From positions 5,807 through 69,806 of the forward strand of contig JAEZCE010000002.1 in the NCBI GenBank assembly GCA_023429995.1: 64,000 bases of DNA. Direction: 5' to 3'. The translations under genes and the position numbers were made by a program. Below are positions 52,803 to 61,250 of this stretch, one piece after another; the first letter of the stretch is position 1; each line of letters opens with the position of its first letter. A model generated the notes under the pieces. The model did not search any database. It was not told the origin of the DNA and was given only the letters and a program-made list of their open reading frames with translations. The DNA comes from Bacillota bacterium. Lineage in GTDB: Bacteria > Bacillota > UBA4882 > UBA8346.

Positions 52803-53213
52803 ATGAAAAACCCAATTAAATGGCTTCGAATTTGTTACTGGATCGGTGCGATACTAGATGCCAAAGCAGCGCTTATTTTTATGTTCCCAAATTTAATCCC
52901 CCAGTTGTATCTGGCAATTGCCGGAAAATCAGCACTAAACGTTTCATCTCCCGATATTCTCTTTAGATCGCTTTCTGCCAATATGATATTCGCTTGGACC
53001 TGTTTACTTTTGTGGGCCGATCGTAAGCCACTAGAACGAAAAGGGGTATTGCTTCTTACGTTTTTCCCTACTGTGTCAGGAATCATCGCACTTCGTATAC
53101 ATCAAGGGTTTTATTCAGCTAAATTGTATGGAGCATTTACGATACTGTTAATAGCTTATGCGCTCCTATGCGTTTTTAGCTATTTGATTAACACATTATC
53201 AAAGCAACAATAG
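52803..53213 (+). CDS. Small integral membrane protein (136 aa)
   Basis: ATAAGGAGCAAGACA-ATG marks the start (a longer frame lacks a site). Four hydrophobic segments are visible: around 10-30, 55-75 (ANMIFAWTCLLLWA), 85-100 (GVLLLTFFPTVSGIIAL) and 108-130. It resembles generic DoxX-like or DUF-type four-helix membrane proteins, but I recognise no specific family. Position between a MarR regulator and a SRPBCC protein suggests a role in response to a hydrophobic small molecule; that is conjecture. Confidence 0.7.
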   Translation: MKNPIKWLRICYWIGAILDAKAALIFMFPNLIPQLYLAIAGKSALNVSSPDILFRSLSANMIFAWTCLLLWADRKPLERKGVLLLTFFPTVSGIIALRIHQGFYSAKLYGAFTILLIAYALLCVFSYLINTLSKQQ

Positions 53214-53281
53214 TTCTTGTAAAACTCAAAAAGAATCTTAATAAAGCAATAAAATAAAACCTGATAAAAGGAGAAAAGAAA

Positions 53282-53761
53282 ATGAAATGTTTTGATGCCA
53301 AAAAAGTAAAAAGAGCCCACACTATTAAGTTGGTAGCTTCCCCCGAGGTCGTTATTCCGTTATTGTGTCCCGTCCGGGAAGAGGAATGGATTCCAAATTG
53401 GCATTACGAACTGGTCTATTCAAAATCAGGGGTTAATGAGGAAGGCTGTATTTTTAGGACAGATTTTATTCATGGAATTGAAGCATTATGGATTTGTACC
53501 AAGTTTGATCAAAAAAATCTAGAGGTAGAATTCTTAGTCCATTTAAAAGATCTGACAGTTAGTAGAAAGCGTATATTCCTATTTAAAGATGATGATGGAT
53601 CTACAAGCGCCCGTTTTGAATATGAAGATACGGCAATTACAGAAAAAGGAAACGAATTGGTTGAGAATTATACGGATGAAGAACATATAAAAAATGTATC
53701 CAGACTGGCAATGTTACTTAACCATTACTTACAAAACGGTAGCATGTTTGCTCTTTCTTAA
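53282..53761 (+). CDS. SRPBCC-like lipid/ligand-binding protein (159 aa)
   Basis: AAAAGGAGAAAAGAAA-ATG. The order of elements fits a helix-grip (START/SRPBCC) fold: a first strand AHTIKLVASPEVVIPLLCPVREEEW (in part SPEVVIPLLCPVREEEW), the W-I-P-N-W turn, FRTDFIHGIEALWICTKFD, and a final long helix HIKNVSRLAMLLNHYLQNG. Such proteins bind hydrophobic ligands. Third gene of the MarR-headed operon; the half repeat of the MITE-like family begins four bases after its stop. Confidence 0.65.
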   Translation: MKCFDAKKVKRAHTIKLVASPEVVIPLLCPVREEEWIPNWHYELVYSKSGVNEEGCIFRTDFIHGIEALWICTKFDQKNLEVEFLVHLKDLTVSRKRIFLFKDDDGSTSARFEYEDTAITEKGNELVENYTDEEHIKNVSRLAMLLNHYLQNGSMFALS

Positions 53762-53764
53762 GTT

Positions 53765-53809
53765 GGGGCTGTCTAAAACATACCTTAACATCAATAAGAA
53801 ATACATTAG
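53765..53809 (+). repeat. MITE-like repeat, half copy C
   Basis: GGGGCTGTCTAAAACATACC and ATCAATAAGAAATACATTAG repeat the terminal and core blocks of copy B in the same order. No second arm is found, so this is a degraded or solo end. Confidence 0.5.
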
Positions 53810-53830
53810 CCAATTTTCATATTACCTTGA

Positions 53831-53857
53831 ACGAAAGCCCTATAGACGGGCTTTCGT
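53831..53857. terminator. Hairpin between convergent genes
   Basis: ACGAAAGCCC and GGGCTTTCGT form a perfect 10-bp stem with a 7-base loop, midway between the SRPBCC and SLAP-like genes. No T-run on either side is strong, so termination would be modest or bidirectional. Confidence 0.5.
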
Positions 53858-53911
53858 AAAAATAGAATGAATTTCCAACTACTACGAAATAATCAGCTAA
53901 ATCTCGGGTTA

Positions 53912-54316
53912 TTAATACTGATAATTATAATTCAAGTCATACCGGATATTCCAATAGTCAAAGGGTTGATAATCCACATTCATGATAGTAAACTGCCACC
54001 GGGTTCCTTTGCCCGGAAACAAACAAACGTCGATGTCCTTGAAAGTCGCCTCCGCCTGCAACCACCAGTTTGTATATTGGCCCTTAAAGTAAACCTGAAA
54101 ATACATCCAGTTGATTCCGTTTATCATAGCGGCGCCATTATTGAAGAAATAACCCTCTATGACCAGTTGGCCTGCGTAATCATAATAGACTCGTTCTGTT
54201 TGCCACACTAAACTCGGCCCACTCGGCGCCGCCATCACAGCCATTGGTAATCCAATCACCATCATGAAGGCTATCAAAGCTATCGTTACCAAACGAGGAT
54301 AGGATTTCCTCTTCAC
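53912..54316 (-). CDS. Secreted SLAP-domain-like protein (134 aa)
   Basis: I choose a GTG start placed after GAGGTGAAGAGG, giving MKRKSYPRLVTIALIAFMMV; an ATG 12 codons upstream has no binding site. A signal peptide ends near VMA-AP. The rest reads like a SLAP domain: VYYDYAGQLVIEGYFFNNG, INGINWMYFQVYFKGQY, then F-K-D-I-D-V..FPGKGTRWQFTI. In relatives this fold occurs in surface proteins linked to S-layers or the accessory Sec route. It ends YNYQY, rich in aromatics. Single gene. Family assignment moderate. Confidence 0.6.
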   Translation of the reverse strand: MKRKSYPRLVTIALIAFMMVIGLPMAVMAAPSGPSLVWQTERVYYDYAGQLVIEGYFFNNGAAMINGINWMYFQVYFKGQYTNWWLQAEATFKDIDVCLFPGKGTRWQFTIMNVDYQPFDYWNIRYDLNYNYQY

Positions 54317-54552
54317 AACCTCTTCACCTCGATTCCATTTTCTTTTTTTCATTCATCTTATTAGGGAATAGGATGGAGGGTGTGGGCCTTTGGCCTATCT
54401 TCATTTGTAATACCTCAACGTTTACTAAAGGGTTAGGGTTCGTTACGACTGGATAAAAAAGGAATTTATGATGGAATTGGCGAATAAATCTTCTGGGAAA
54501 TATCTATCCATTCATCATTTTAATTGGATATGGGGGAGGCCGCGCGCGGATC

Positions 54553-56310
54553 ATGTTTAAAAAAATTGCCCCGGCAATAGAGATGTCTCTGGAAAAACTG
54601 TTGAGAAGTCTGCATCGTTTTCCGGAAGCCATTCTCCTTGCCACCCTGACGGTAATGGTGCTAATATTCCTCAATCATCTGGGGCCCTTGGACAATACAG
54701 CAACGATACGCAATAATTTCCATAGGCTGGCTGCGGTGCTGGCTTTAGGGGTTCCGCTTTCTTTAGGGATCCGGATCCTGATGGAAAGATTGCCCAAGCT
54801 ACATCCCGGGATTAAAACAGTCTTCTATCTTCTCGCCATTACCGGACTCATTCTATATTTTTGCTATGGACTTCCGAATTTCTCGATGGTTCCCCTGTCC
54901 CGATATCTTGCTTTGACCCTTGCATCTTATCTCATCTTCCTTTTTATTCCCTATTTCCTTCGCAGAGATCACTTTGAGCTCTATTGTGTGGAAATCCTGA
55001 TTCGTTTTTTGATCACTTACTTTTATGCTGCTGTTCTTTACCTTGGCATCTGCTCAATCGTTTTTACGGTAAACATGTTATTTGCCGTCTCCCTGAAAGG
55101 AGTCATTTATTTTGATGTATGGCTTATTGTAGCCGGTATTTTCGCTCCAGCCTATTTCTTGGCTGAAATTCCCCTATCGGAAAGCGAATTTGACATCGAG
55201 CGTTACCCCAAGGTCCTGAAAGTACTGTTCCTTTATATCGTCGTTCCGATGATGATCCTCTATTCCGTGATTTTGTATGTTTACTTCATGAAAATTATCA
55301 TCACCCGGAGCTGGCCGGCAGGAATTGTTTCCAATCTGGTGCTTTGGTATGGACTCATTTGCAGCGGGGTATTCTTCTGCATTCATGTCCTCCGTTCCAA
55401 GATAAAGTGGCTCCAAAAACTGCTGGCGACTTTTCCCGGATTTCTCCTGCCCTTGCTGGTCATGATGTTTGTGGCGATCGGCATTCGCATTCGCGCTTAC
55501 GGCGCTACTGAAAGCCGCTATTTCGTTGTCATCGCCTGCTTGTGGCTCACCGGATGGATGCTTTATTATTGGGTGGCGAAAAAAGTCCGCAACATTTTCT
55601 TACCGGTTTCCCTTGCCTTTTTAGCGGTTTTTTCAGTCATCGGCCCATGGAGCGCTTATTCCCTGTCGAAATGGGATCAAAACAGGCGTTTCACGGCTAT
55701 TTTAATAAAATATAACATGATCGATGGTGGCAAACTGGTGAGGCCGAACCGTCCCATCACTCCGGAAGAGAAAGCCCAAATCATTTCCCTCCTGTCCTAC
55801 TTCAAATATTCCCATAGCCTTCATGATCTAAAATACTTGCCGGAGAATTTCAAACTGAGTGAAATGGCAAAGGTTTTTGGGGTTCAATGGGATCCGGATG
55901 CCGTCCCCGACCGCGATGGGAAATCCTTCTTCCATTATCAATATCAACCTCCCCAAAATAGCCCATTAACCAATATTCGCGGTTTTGATTATTACATCGA
56001 TATTCCTCAAACCAATATTACCAAGATGGATCCGGGAAAAAAAATCCTGTTCGCCTATAGTTTAGAGACCCAGGAATTAACCCTCACCGTTCAAAATCGG
56101 GAACTTTATCGTCGAAAAGTATCAGACATCGCAAGCCGGTTTTTTAAAAAAGGAAATCCCCCGAAAGAAAAATTATTGACCGTTCTGGACGAAAATGCCA
56201 GTGTCAGGGTCTTTTATGTCATTGAAAGCCTGACTGGACAGGGTAATCCGGCGACTGAAGAAATCAAAATCAACTATTTGAATTTTAAAGTTTTCATCAA
56301 AATAAAATAG
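54553..56310 (+). CDS. Polytopic membrane protein, DUF4153-like
   Basis: 585 aa. The ATG follows GGGGGAGG at a long distance. Residues of about 1-385 contain ten to twelve hydrophobic segments (LLATLTVMVLIFL, LALTLASYLIFLFIPYFL, VFTVNMLFAV and so on) with RDHFELYCVEILIRFLITYFYAAVLYLGI (in part CVEILIRFLITYFYA), typical of DUF4153. The last 200 residues, after GPWSAYSLSKWDQNRR, are a soluble domain with many beta strands, presumably outside the cytoplasm. The biochemical role of the family is unknown. It seems monocistronic. Confidence 0.6.
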   Translation: MFKKIAPAIEMSLEKLLRSLHRFPEAILLATLTVMVLIFLNHLGPLDNTATIRNNFHRLAAVLALGVPLSLGIRILMERLPKLHPGIKTVFYLLAITGLILYFCYGLPNFSMVPLSRYLALTLASYLIFLFIPYFLRRDHFELYCVEILIRFLITYFYAAVLYLGICSIVFTVNMLFAVSLKGVIYFDVWLIVAGIFAPAYFLAEIPLSESEFDIERYPKVLKVLFLYIVVPMMILYSVILYVYFMKIIITRSWPAGIVSNLVLWYGLICSGVFFCIHVLRSKIKWLQKLLATFPGFLLPLLVMMFVAIGIRIRAYGATESRYFVVIACLWLTGWMLYYWVAKKVRNIFLPVSLAFLAVFSVIGPWSAYSLSKWDQNRRFTAILIKYNMIDGGKLVRPNRPITPEEKAQIISLLSYFKYSHSLHDLKYLPENFKLSEMAKVFGVQWDPDAVPDRDGKSFFHYQYQPPQNSPLTNIRGFDYYIDIPQTNITKMDPGKKILFAYSLETQELTLTVQNRELYRRKVSDIASRFFKKGNPPKEKLLTVLDENASVRVFYVIESLTGQGNPATEEIKINYLNFKVFIKIK

Positions 56311-56611
56311 GATTTACTCGCATCGATACGCAAATATTCTGATAACTTCTGGTATGCAATATACTCCGGCTTGCTTTATCTCGACCTGGGAACATAAATA
56401 TTACCGTTGGGAAACATTCCTTATCCAATATTCATGCGACGGCAAACACATCAAAGACCAAAATCACCGTACAAACGGCTTATTCAATTCTTAAGGAAGA
56501 AACGGATACCTTTAAGAATTATCCCGCCTACGATCAAACTTTGCCGGAGGCGCAAAAAATTTTTACCGGTACCGGCCTTTCCTCCAGTCAATTTCTTTTC
56601 AAGAGCATTTG
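56311..56611 (+). pseudogene. Orphan protein-like reading frame without a start
   Basis: A frame ending with TGA at 56611 reads NIHATANTSKTKITVQTAYS, then LKEETDTFKNYP, DQTLPEAQKIFTGTG and SSSQFLFKSI. The composition is protein-like, but no start codon with a binding site is found, and the frame opens from the end of the DUF4153-like gene region. It may be the remains of a gene or chance. The region has no other feature. Confidence 0.2.
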
Positions 56612-56666
56612 ATCTTTGAAATCAATCATGATAAAATCGGAGAAAATGGAATTGAAGGAGCAAACG

Positions 56667-57485
56667 ATGGAGCGTTTATTGTTTGGTATATCCGGCCTTC
56701 CCGTAGGAGACGGGGCAACCAAATATAACTATAAAAGCGCGATCACCTATTTAAAGTCCATCGGCCTGGACGCCATGGAGCTTCCCTTTGTCCGCAACGT
56801 CAATGTGACCGCCAAAAACAAGGATGAAATATTCGAAGAAAAAAAGGCCAGGGATTTCTATCTTTCCGCCCATGGCTCATACTTCGTCAACCTCAATGCC
56901 GATGAGACCGAAAAACAGGAACAGTCCATGGAGAGAATCATCAAAGGAGCCAAGGCTTTACAATCGGTCGGCGGCAGGAGCTTGATATTTCACGCCGGTT
57001 TTTATTTAAGTGATTCTCCGGCGGATACTTATGCCACGATTAAAGATAACTTGCTGAAACTACCCGACCTGGGAGTGAACTATAGGCTGGAGACCACTGG
57101 AAAACCCACTCAATTCGGAAGTCTGGAGGAGCTGATCTCTTTATGCAAGGAAGTGCCCACTTGCCGTCTTTGTGTGGATTTTGCCCATCTTCACGCCAGA
57201 GGCAATGGCGCCCTCAAGAAATATGAAGACTTTGCCGAAATTCTTTCTAAAATCAAGGAAGGCTTGGGTCAAGAGGCTTTAAACGATATGCACATTCATC
57301 TCTCCGGCATTCAGTATACTCCCAAAGGGGAGAGAAACCACCTGGAGTTTAAGGAAAGTGATTTCCAATATTCCGCCTGTCTGAAAGCGCTGAAAGATTT
57401 TGATGTGAAGGGCTGCATCATTTGCGAAAGTCCGATCCTGGAAAAAGATGCGTTGTTGCTGAAGGAGACATATGAATCCTTATAG
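56667..57485 (+). CDS. TIM-barrel protein of the endonuclease IV (AP endonuclease 2) superfamily
   Basis: The ATG follows GAAGGAGCAAACG; a frame reaching 17 codons further up lacks a site. The 272-aa protein begins LLFGISGLPVGDGATKYNY with features of Nfo: LSAHGSYFVNLNA (His), LIFHAGFY (His), YRLETTGKPTQFGS (Glu), LCVDFAHLHARG (Asp, His), MHIHLSGIQY (His) and IICESPILEKDA (Glu). These fit the zinc ligands of endonuclease IV, which nicks abasic DNA. The protein is a little short and diverged, so a sugar isomerase-like role cannot be excluded. Convergent with the cupin gene. Confidence 0.75.
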   Translation: MERLLFGISGLPVGDGATKYNYKSAITYLKSIGLDAMELPFVRNVNVTAKNKDEIFEEKKARDFYLSAHGSYFVNLNADETEKQEQSMERIIKGAKALQSVGGRSLIFHAGFYLSDSPADTYATIKDNLLKLPDLGVNYRLETTGKPTQFGSLEELISLCKEVPTCRLCVDFAHLHARGNGALKKYEDFAEILSKIKEGLGQEALNDMHIHLSGIQYTPKGERNHLEFKESDFQYSACLKALKDFDVKGCIICESPILEKDALLLKETYESL

Positions 57486-57505
57486 TTTCAAACTTTAGGC
57501 CTGAA

Positions 57506-57874
57506 CTATATCCACTCCAAATTCTCTTTGGTAAAAGCATCTTTGACATTTCCTGTATTTAAAGTGGTATCCGGTTCAAAGAGCAAAATTTGACATTCTT
57601 CTTCGGCAAATGGTTTATGCTCTTTTCCTTTTTCAACAATAAACAATTGTCCTTCGTTAATATTGACACAGCCATCCCTAAAGTCAATTCTTAAGTTGCC
57701 TTTGATGACGATAAACACTTCATCGGTTTCATCATGCCGGTGCCAGGTAAAATGGCCTGCCACTTTTACAACCTTGAGGTAATAATTGTTAAGCCTTCCG
57801 ATGATTTTGGGCGCCCAGAAATCGCTAAACAGCGACAGCTTATTTTTGATATCAACCGGCTGATATTCCATCAT
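57506..57874 (-). CDS. Small cupin-domain protein
   Basis: 122 aa. GAGGAGGAATGA-ATG sets the start. The double-stranded beta-helix motifs are intact: WHRHDETDEVFIVIKGN (ligands His, His, Glu) and GQLFIVEKGKEHKP (fourth ligand His). Such single cupins bind a divalent metal and act as small-molecule dioxygenases, isomerases or sensors; the function here is unknown. Convergent with the TIM-barrel gene, with about 20 bases between them, and separated from the HDAC operon upstream by a palindromic repeat. Confidence 0.88.
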   Translation of the reverse strand: MMEYQPVDIKNKLSLFSDFWAPKIIGRLNNYYLKVVKVAGHFTWHRHDETDEVFIVIKGNLRIDFRDGCVNINEGQLFIVEKGKEHKPFAEEECQILLFEPDTTLNTGNVKDAFTKENLEWI

Positions 57875-57973
57875 TCATTCCTCCTCAAAGGGATTGTATA
57901 GGATAACAAAACTTCGATGACCCGATACCCGCTGAAACGCTCAAACAAAAACCAAATTCTCCTGCTCCGTCAT

Positions 57974-58032
57974 CCCTCTCCTTGAAACCGCTTCTTTTGA
58001 AATGGCTTCGTTAGGAGAGGGCCGGGGTGAGG
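57974..58032 (-). repeat. Intergenic palindromic repeat (CCTCACCC/GGCCCTCTCC family), copy 1
   Basis: CCCTCTCCT (57974-57982) pairs with AGGAGAGGG (58013-58021), and on the minus strand is preceded by CCTCACCCCGG. A second copy lies at 63676-63733. The hairpin falls downstream of the histone-deacetylase-family gene. Confidence 0.6.
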
Positions 58033-58044
58033 TCGGTCTTCGCA

Positions 58045-59379
58045 TTATTTCATACAATTTACCCCATAACGTTCTCTCTCTATATCCTGTAAATACACGT
58101 ATTCCAATTCCTTTTGAGATTTCAGCCGTTCCAAAGCCTCTTCGGCTTCCTTGCGGCATTGAGGGCAGACATGCCACGGGATTAATACGGCTCCGATCCG
58201 GTTGCCCTTACGGTGATATTTATCGGCAGCCGAAATGATGACCCGGTATCCGCCGCATTCATGGCAACGCCGGATTTCTTCCTGCTGTTGCTCGATAATC
58301 TCGTCGGTGTCGTAGTAGATACGGCGTTGACGTTTAAAAAACGGCCCGCTGCCGAATATTTGGTCCAAATCCAGCTCGCCGCGTTTCCGCCACACTTCCT
58401 GCAAAAATCCCACCGTCCTCCGGACCGCTTCCTTTACTGCCTTTGGGGCCTCCCCCGGCTGGGCATGGGGTTCCCGGACCGCCGAATAGTCGAGACCCGC
58501 CAAGGCCAGGATTAATCCGGCATTGACATAAGGCAAGGCTCCTTCAATGGAATAACCGCCTTCCAAAACCACGATATCGGGCTGGAGCAGCTCCGTCAGT
58601 CTGGCATAGCCCTGGGCGGTTACGTTCATATTGGTTAAGGGGTCCGTATAATGATTATCCTGTCCGGCGGCGTTGATTACGATATCCGGTTTAAAATCCT
58701 CCAGCACCGGCAAAACCAATTGTTCCAGTACGTACAAAATTTCACTATCGCCGCTTTCCGGCGGCAGGGGGACATTGAGCGTCAATCCGTAAGCGCCCGG
58801 TCCTCCCAATTCGTTCACATCGCCGGTTCCGGGATAGAGGGTGCGCCCATCCTGATGCATGCAGATATGTAACACATCCGGGTCATTGTAATAAATATCC
58901 TGGCTGCCGTCGGCATGATGGGCGTCCGTGTCGACAATGGCGATTTTCAAATGGCTGCCGTAAACGTGCCGTATATGTTCAATCATTACGGCTTCGTTAT
59001 TAATGGCGCAAAAGCCCCGGGAACCATGGACCAACCGGTGGGAGTGATGGCCGGGCGGCCGCAGCAACGCGAAAGCGCGATCCACTTCATGTTCCATAAC
59101 TTTTACAGCCGCCGTAATCGTGCCCCCGGCAGCCACCCGATGGGACTTGGTGACAACCGTTTTCACATCGGGAATACAGATGTGGGCCCGCTGGATATCC
59201 CGTTCCCCGGCAACTCCCGGATTATATTCCACCAGCCCGGGGATGTCCAGTAAACCTTCTTCCAGGATTTGATCCCGGGTATAAAGCAACCGTTCTTCCC
59301 GTTCCGGATGATCCGCACTGATGGCCCAGTCGAAAGCGGGGAAAAAGACCAGTCCCAATCGTTTAGCGGCGCTTCTCAT
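58045..59379 (-). CDS. Histone-deacetylase-family enzyme with C-terminal zinc ribbon
   Basis: 444 aa. Residues of about 1-330 are an arginase/deacetylase domain: LLRPPGHHSHR (the general-base His pair), GFCAINNEAV, AIVDTDAHHADGSQDI (zinc ligands Asp, His), YPGTGDVNELG, DIVINAAGQDNHYTDPL (third zinc ligand Asp) and VVLEGGYSIEG (the usual Tyr is in GGYS). Bacterial members remove acyl groups from polyamines or proteins. The tail (about 360-444) adds a rubredoxin-like CHECGGY...CPQCR zinc ribbon and coiled coil, which is unusual. Its ATG overlaps the stop of the hydantoinase gene, so both are coupled. Confidence 0.88.
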   Translation of the reverse strand: MRSAAKRLGLVFFPAFDWAISADHPEREERLLYTRDQILEEGLLDIPGLVEYNPGVAGERDIQRAHICIPDVKTVVTKSHRVAAGGTITAAVKVMEHEVDRAFALLRPPGHHSHRLVHGSRGFCAINNEAVMIEHIRHVYGSHLKIAIVDTDAHHADGSQDIYYNDPDVLHICMHQDGRTLYPGTGDVNELGGPGAYGLTLNVPLPPESGDSEILYVLEQLVLPVLEDFKPDIVINAAGQDNHYTDPLTNMNVTAQGYARLTELLQPDIVVLEGGYSIEGALPYVNAGLILALAGLDYSAVREPHAQPGEAPKAVKEAVRRTVGFLQEVWRKRGELDLDQIFGSGPFFKRQRRIYYDTDEIIEQQQEEIRRCHECGGYRVIISAADKYHRKGNRIGAVLIPWHVCPQCRKEAEEALERLKSQKELEYVYLQDIERERYGVNCMK

Positions 59380-61094
59380 TTGGATGATCCCTTCTTTCTT
59401 CCGACTCCCTCTTGAACCGGAGAAACTCCCGGTCTAACCTGGGCTGTAAGAGAATAAATCCGCCCCGCCGTGTGAAATCCGCGAACGACATTAAACACTT
59501 CCTCATCGGTAATTTCCATATCCGGACATCCGGCGCAGGCTCCGGTCTTCTCGGCATAAAGGGCCGCTTTTTCCAGCGCCAGAGCCCGGGCCTGCTTCCC
59601 GTCGAAAAGCATGCTCCGCCCAATTTCCGTCATTTCATCCAGCTCCGGGATGACGATCTTTCCCAGAGCGGTATCCGCCCGCAAATGAATGGCCGCAGTC
59701 GGACGGCTGGCCGCCGCACCGATGGCGTTCGCCGCTTCGGCATAGGGTAATACCTGATAGTCAAGGCCCATTTGGACTGCGATTTTAGGAATGAAATAAC
59801 CGGCGGGGCCTCCCATTCCAATAATTTTAGCGGGCTTTAAGTCTCGCGGCGCCAGCACTTCGGACACGGTATAGACCGGTATCCGGTTCAGATAATCCAA
59901 TACTTCCCCGATTCCATGCAGCGCTTTTTCGCAAAATGCCTCGATAATCTTTTCGGCTAAGGCCGGCGGATTGAGTCCCGCTTCTTTTCCCAATTCCTCC
60001 AGTCCCTCAAGGGCTTTTTCCCTGTCCCCAAAGGAAACTTCACCCAAAGCCACCACTGCGTCGGTTGGAGTTAAAACCGGCCCTCCCAGGCAAAACGGCG
60101 GACCTTCCCGTTCCGGACCGATTTGCAATTTCCGTTCCGACCAATAAACCCGGCTGTCCCCCCCTAAACCGAGGGAGCGGGTGAGCAAAGCAGGCACTAA
60201 AGTCCGGTATCCGGCGATGATGGCTCCATCCCGTTCCCCCAAGGGCTCTCCTGCCACCAAAACGGAAATCTCCGTGGTGGTTCCTCCAATATCCAAGGTC
60301 ACGGTTGTTTGATGCCCGACATCTCCCAAAGCCAGCGCACCCATAATACTGGCGGCCGGCCCGGAAAGCACGGTCTCAATCGGACGGACCTGCGATTCTT
60401 CCAACCTCATCGTCCCGCCATCGGCTTTTAAAAGAGATACTTGATCGTCAATACCGTAATCATGGGCGAGTTTCCTGACCATACCGGCAAAATCCGACTG
60501 AATATGGGCGATGCCGGCATTCAGCAACGCCGTAGTTACCCGGCGGGGAAAGTTAAGTCTTCCGGACAGCCGGTGTCCCAAGCTCACCTGGGCAAAGTTG
60601 GGAAACTCCGCCCGGGCCAATTTTTCCATCGCCAATTCGTGTTCGGGATTACGAACCGCAAATTTACCGATGATTGCCAGGGCCCGGAATCCTTTTTCCG
60701 CGATTTCCCCCATTGCTTGCCGTACTTGGTCCAATTCCAGCGGCGCCGTTTCGCGGCCTCGGTGATCGATGGAACCGTTCACAGGATATACGGGGAATGG
60801 AAACTCCATATCGGCAAGGCTCACGCCGGGGCCTGGAGAGACAATAGCCGCCGCAGGTTCACCCCGTCCTTCCGCGACGGCATTGGTCGTTAAGGTTGTA
60901 CTGAGATGAAGGCTGATATCTTTCGGTTTGGATTGGGAATTCGCCTGAAGTATTTCTTCTAAAACGGTTCGTGTACTATCGAGTAAGTTCTGATGATTCG
61001 TGGGGCATTGGGCGGTGTCAACAAGACGCCCCTCTTCCAACAATGCGGCGTTGGTGTTGGTACCGCCAACATCAATCCCGATGATGCGCGACAT
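59376..61094 (-). CDS. Hydantoinase A/oxoprolinase-family protein (HyuA-like)
   Basis: I choose the ATG of MSRIIGIDVGGTNTNAALLE rather than a GTG three codons upstream. 572 aa, with the ASKHA phosphate loops GIDVGGTNTNA and VTLDIGGTTTEISVLVAG, a glycine-rich KIIGMGGPAGYFIP and EAANAIGAAASRPTA. HyuA proteins hydrolyse N-methylhydantoin or 5-oxoproline with ATP, usually with a HyuB partner, which is missing here. The final 60 residues contain CAGCPD. It is the first gene of a two-gene operon with a deacetylase-family enzyme; the true substrate is unknown. Confidence 0.82.
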   Translation of the reverse strand: MSRIIGIDVGGTNTNAALLEEGRLVDTAQCPTNHQNLLDSTRTVLEEILQANSQSKPKDISLHLSTTLTTNAVAEGRGEPAAAIVSPGPGVSLADMEFPFPVYPVNGSIDHRGRETAPLELDQVRQAMGEIAEKGFRALAIIGKFAVRNPEHELAMEKLARAEFPNFAQVSLGHRLSGRLNFPRRVTTALLNAGIAHIQSDFAGMVRKLAHDYGIDDQVSLLKADGGTMRLEESQVRPIETVLSGPAASIMGALALGDVGHQTTVTLDIGGTTTEISVLVAGEPLGERDGAIIAGYRTLVPALLTRSLGLGGDSRVYWSERKLQIGPEREGPPFCLGGPVLTPTDAVVALGEVSFGDREKALEGLEELGKEAGLNPPALAEKIIEAFCEKALHGIGEVLDYLNRIPVYTVSEVLAPRDLKPAKIIGMGGPAGYFIPKIAVQMGLDYQVLPYAEAANAIGAAASRPTAAIHLRADTALGKIVIPELDEMTEIGRSMLFDGKQARALALEKAALYAEKTGACAGCPDMEITDEEVFNVVRGFHTAGRIYSLTAQVRPGVSPVQEGVGRKKGSSK

Positions 61095-61250
61095 AACAAT
61101 CACCTAGATCCAATTTTTCTTGGTTTTAGTATTCACCTTTTCCAGACCATTCCCTTCCATTGGTTCCGAAATATCTCATAAAGGAAGGAAATATATAAAA
61201 AATGGTGAATTTAAAATTATTACCGGATCATACGAAAGGTGGAATTAAAA

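Noticed and set aside
56407..56619. 70-codon basic frame before the TIM-barrel gene
   Set aside because: Arg/Lys/Pro-rich composition typical of an out-of-frame reading, no binding site; a neighbouring frame looks more protein-like.
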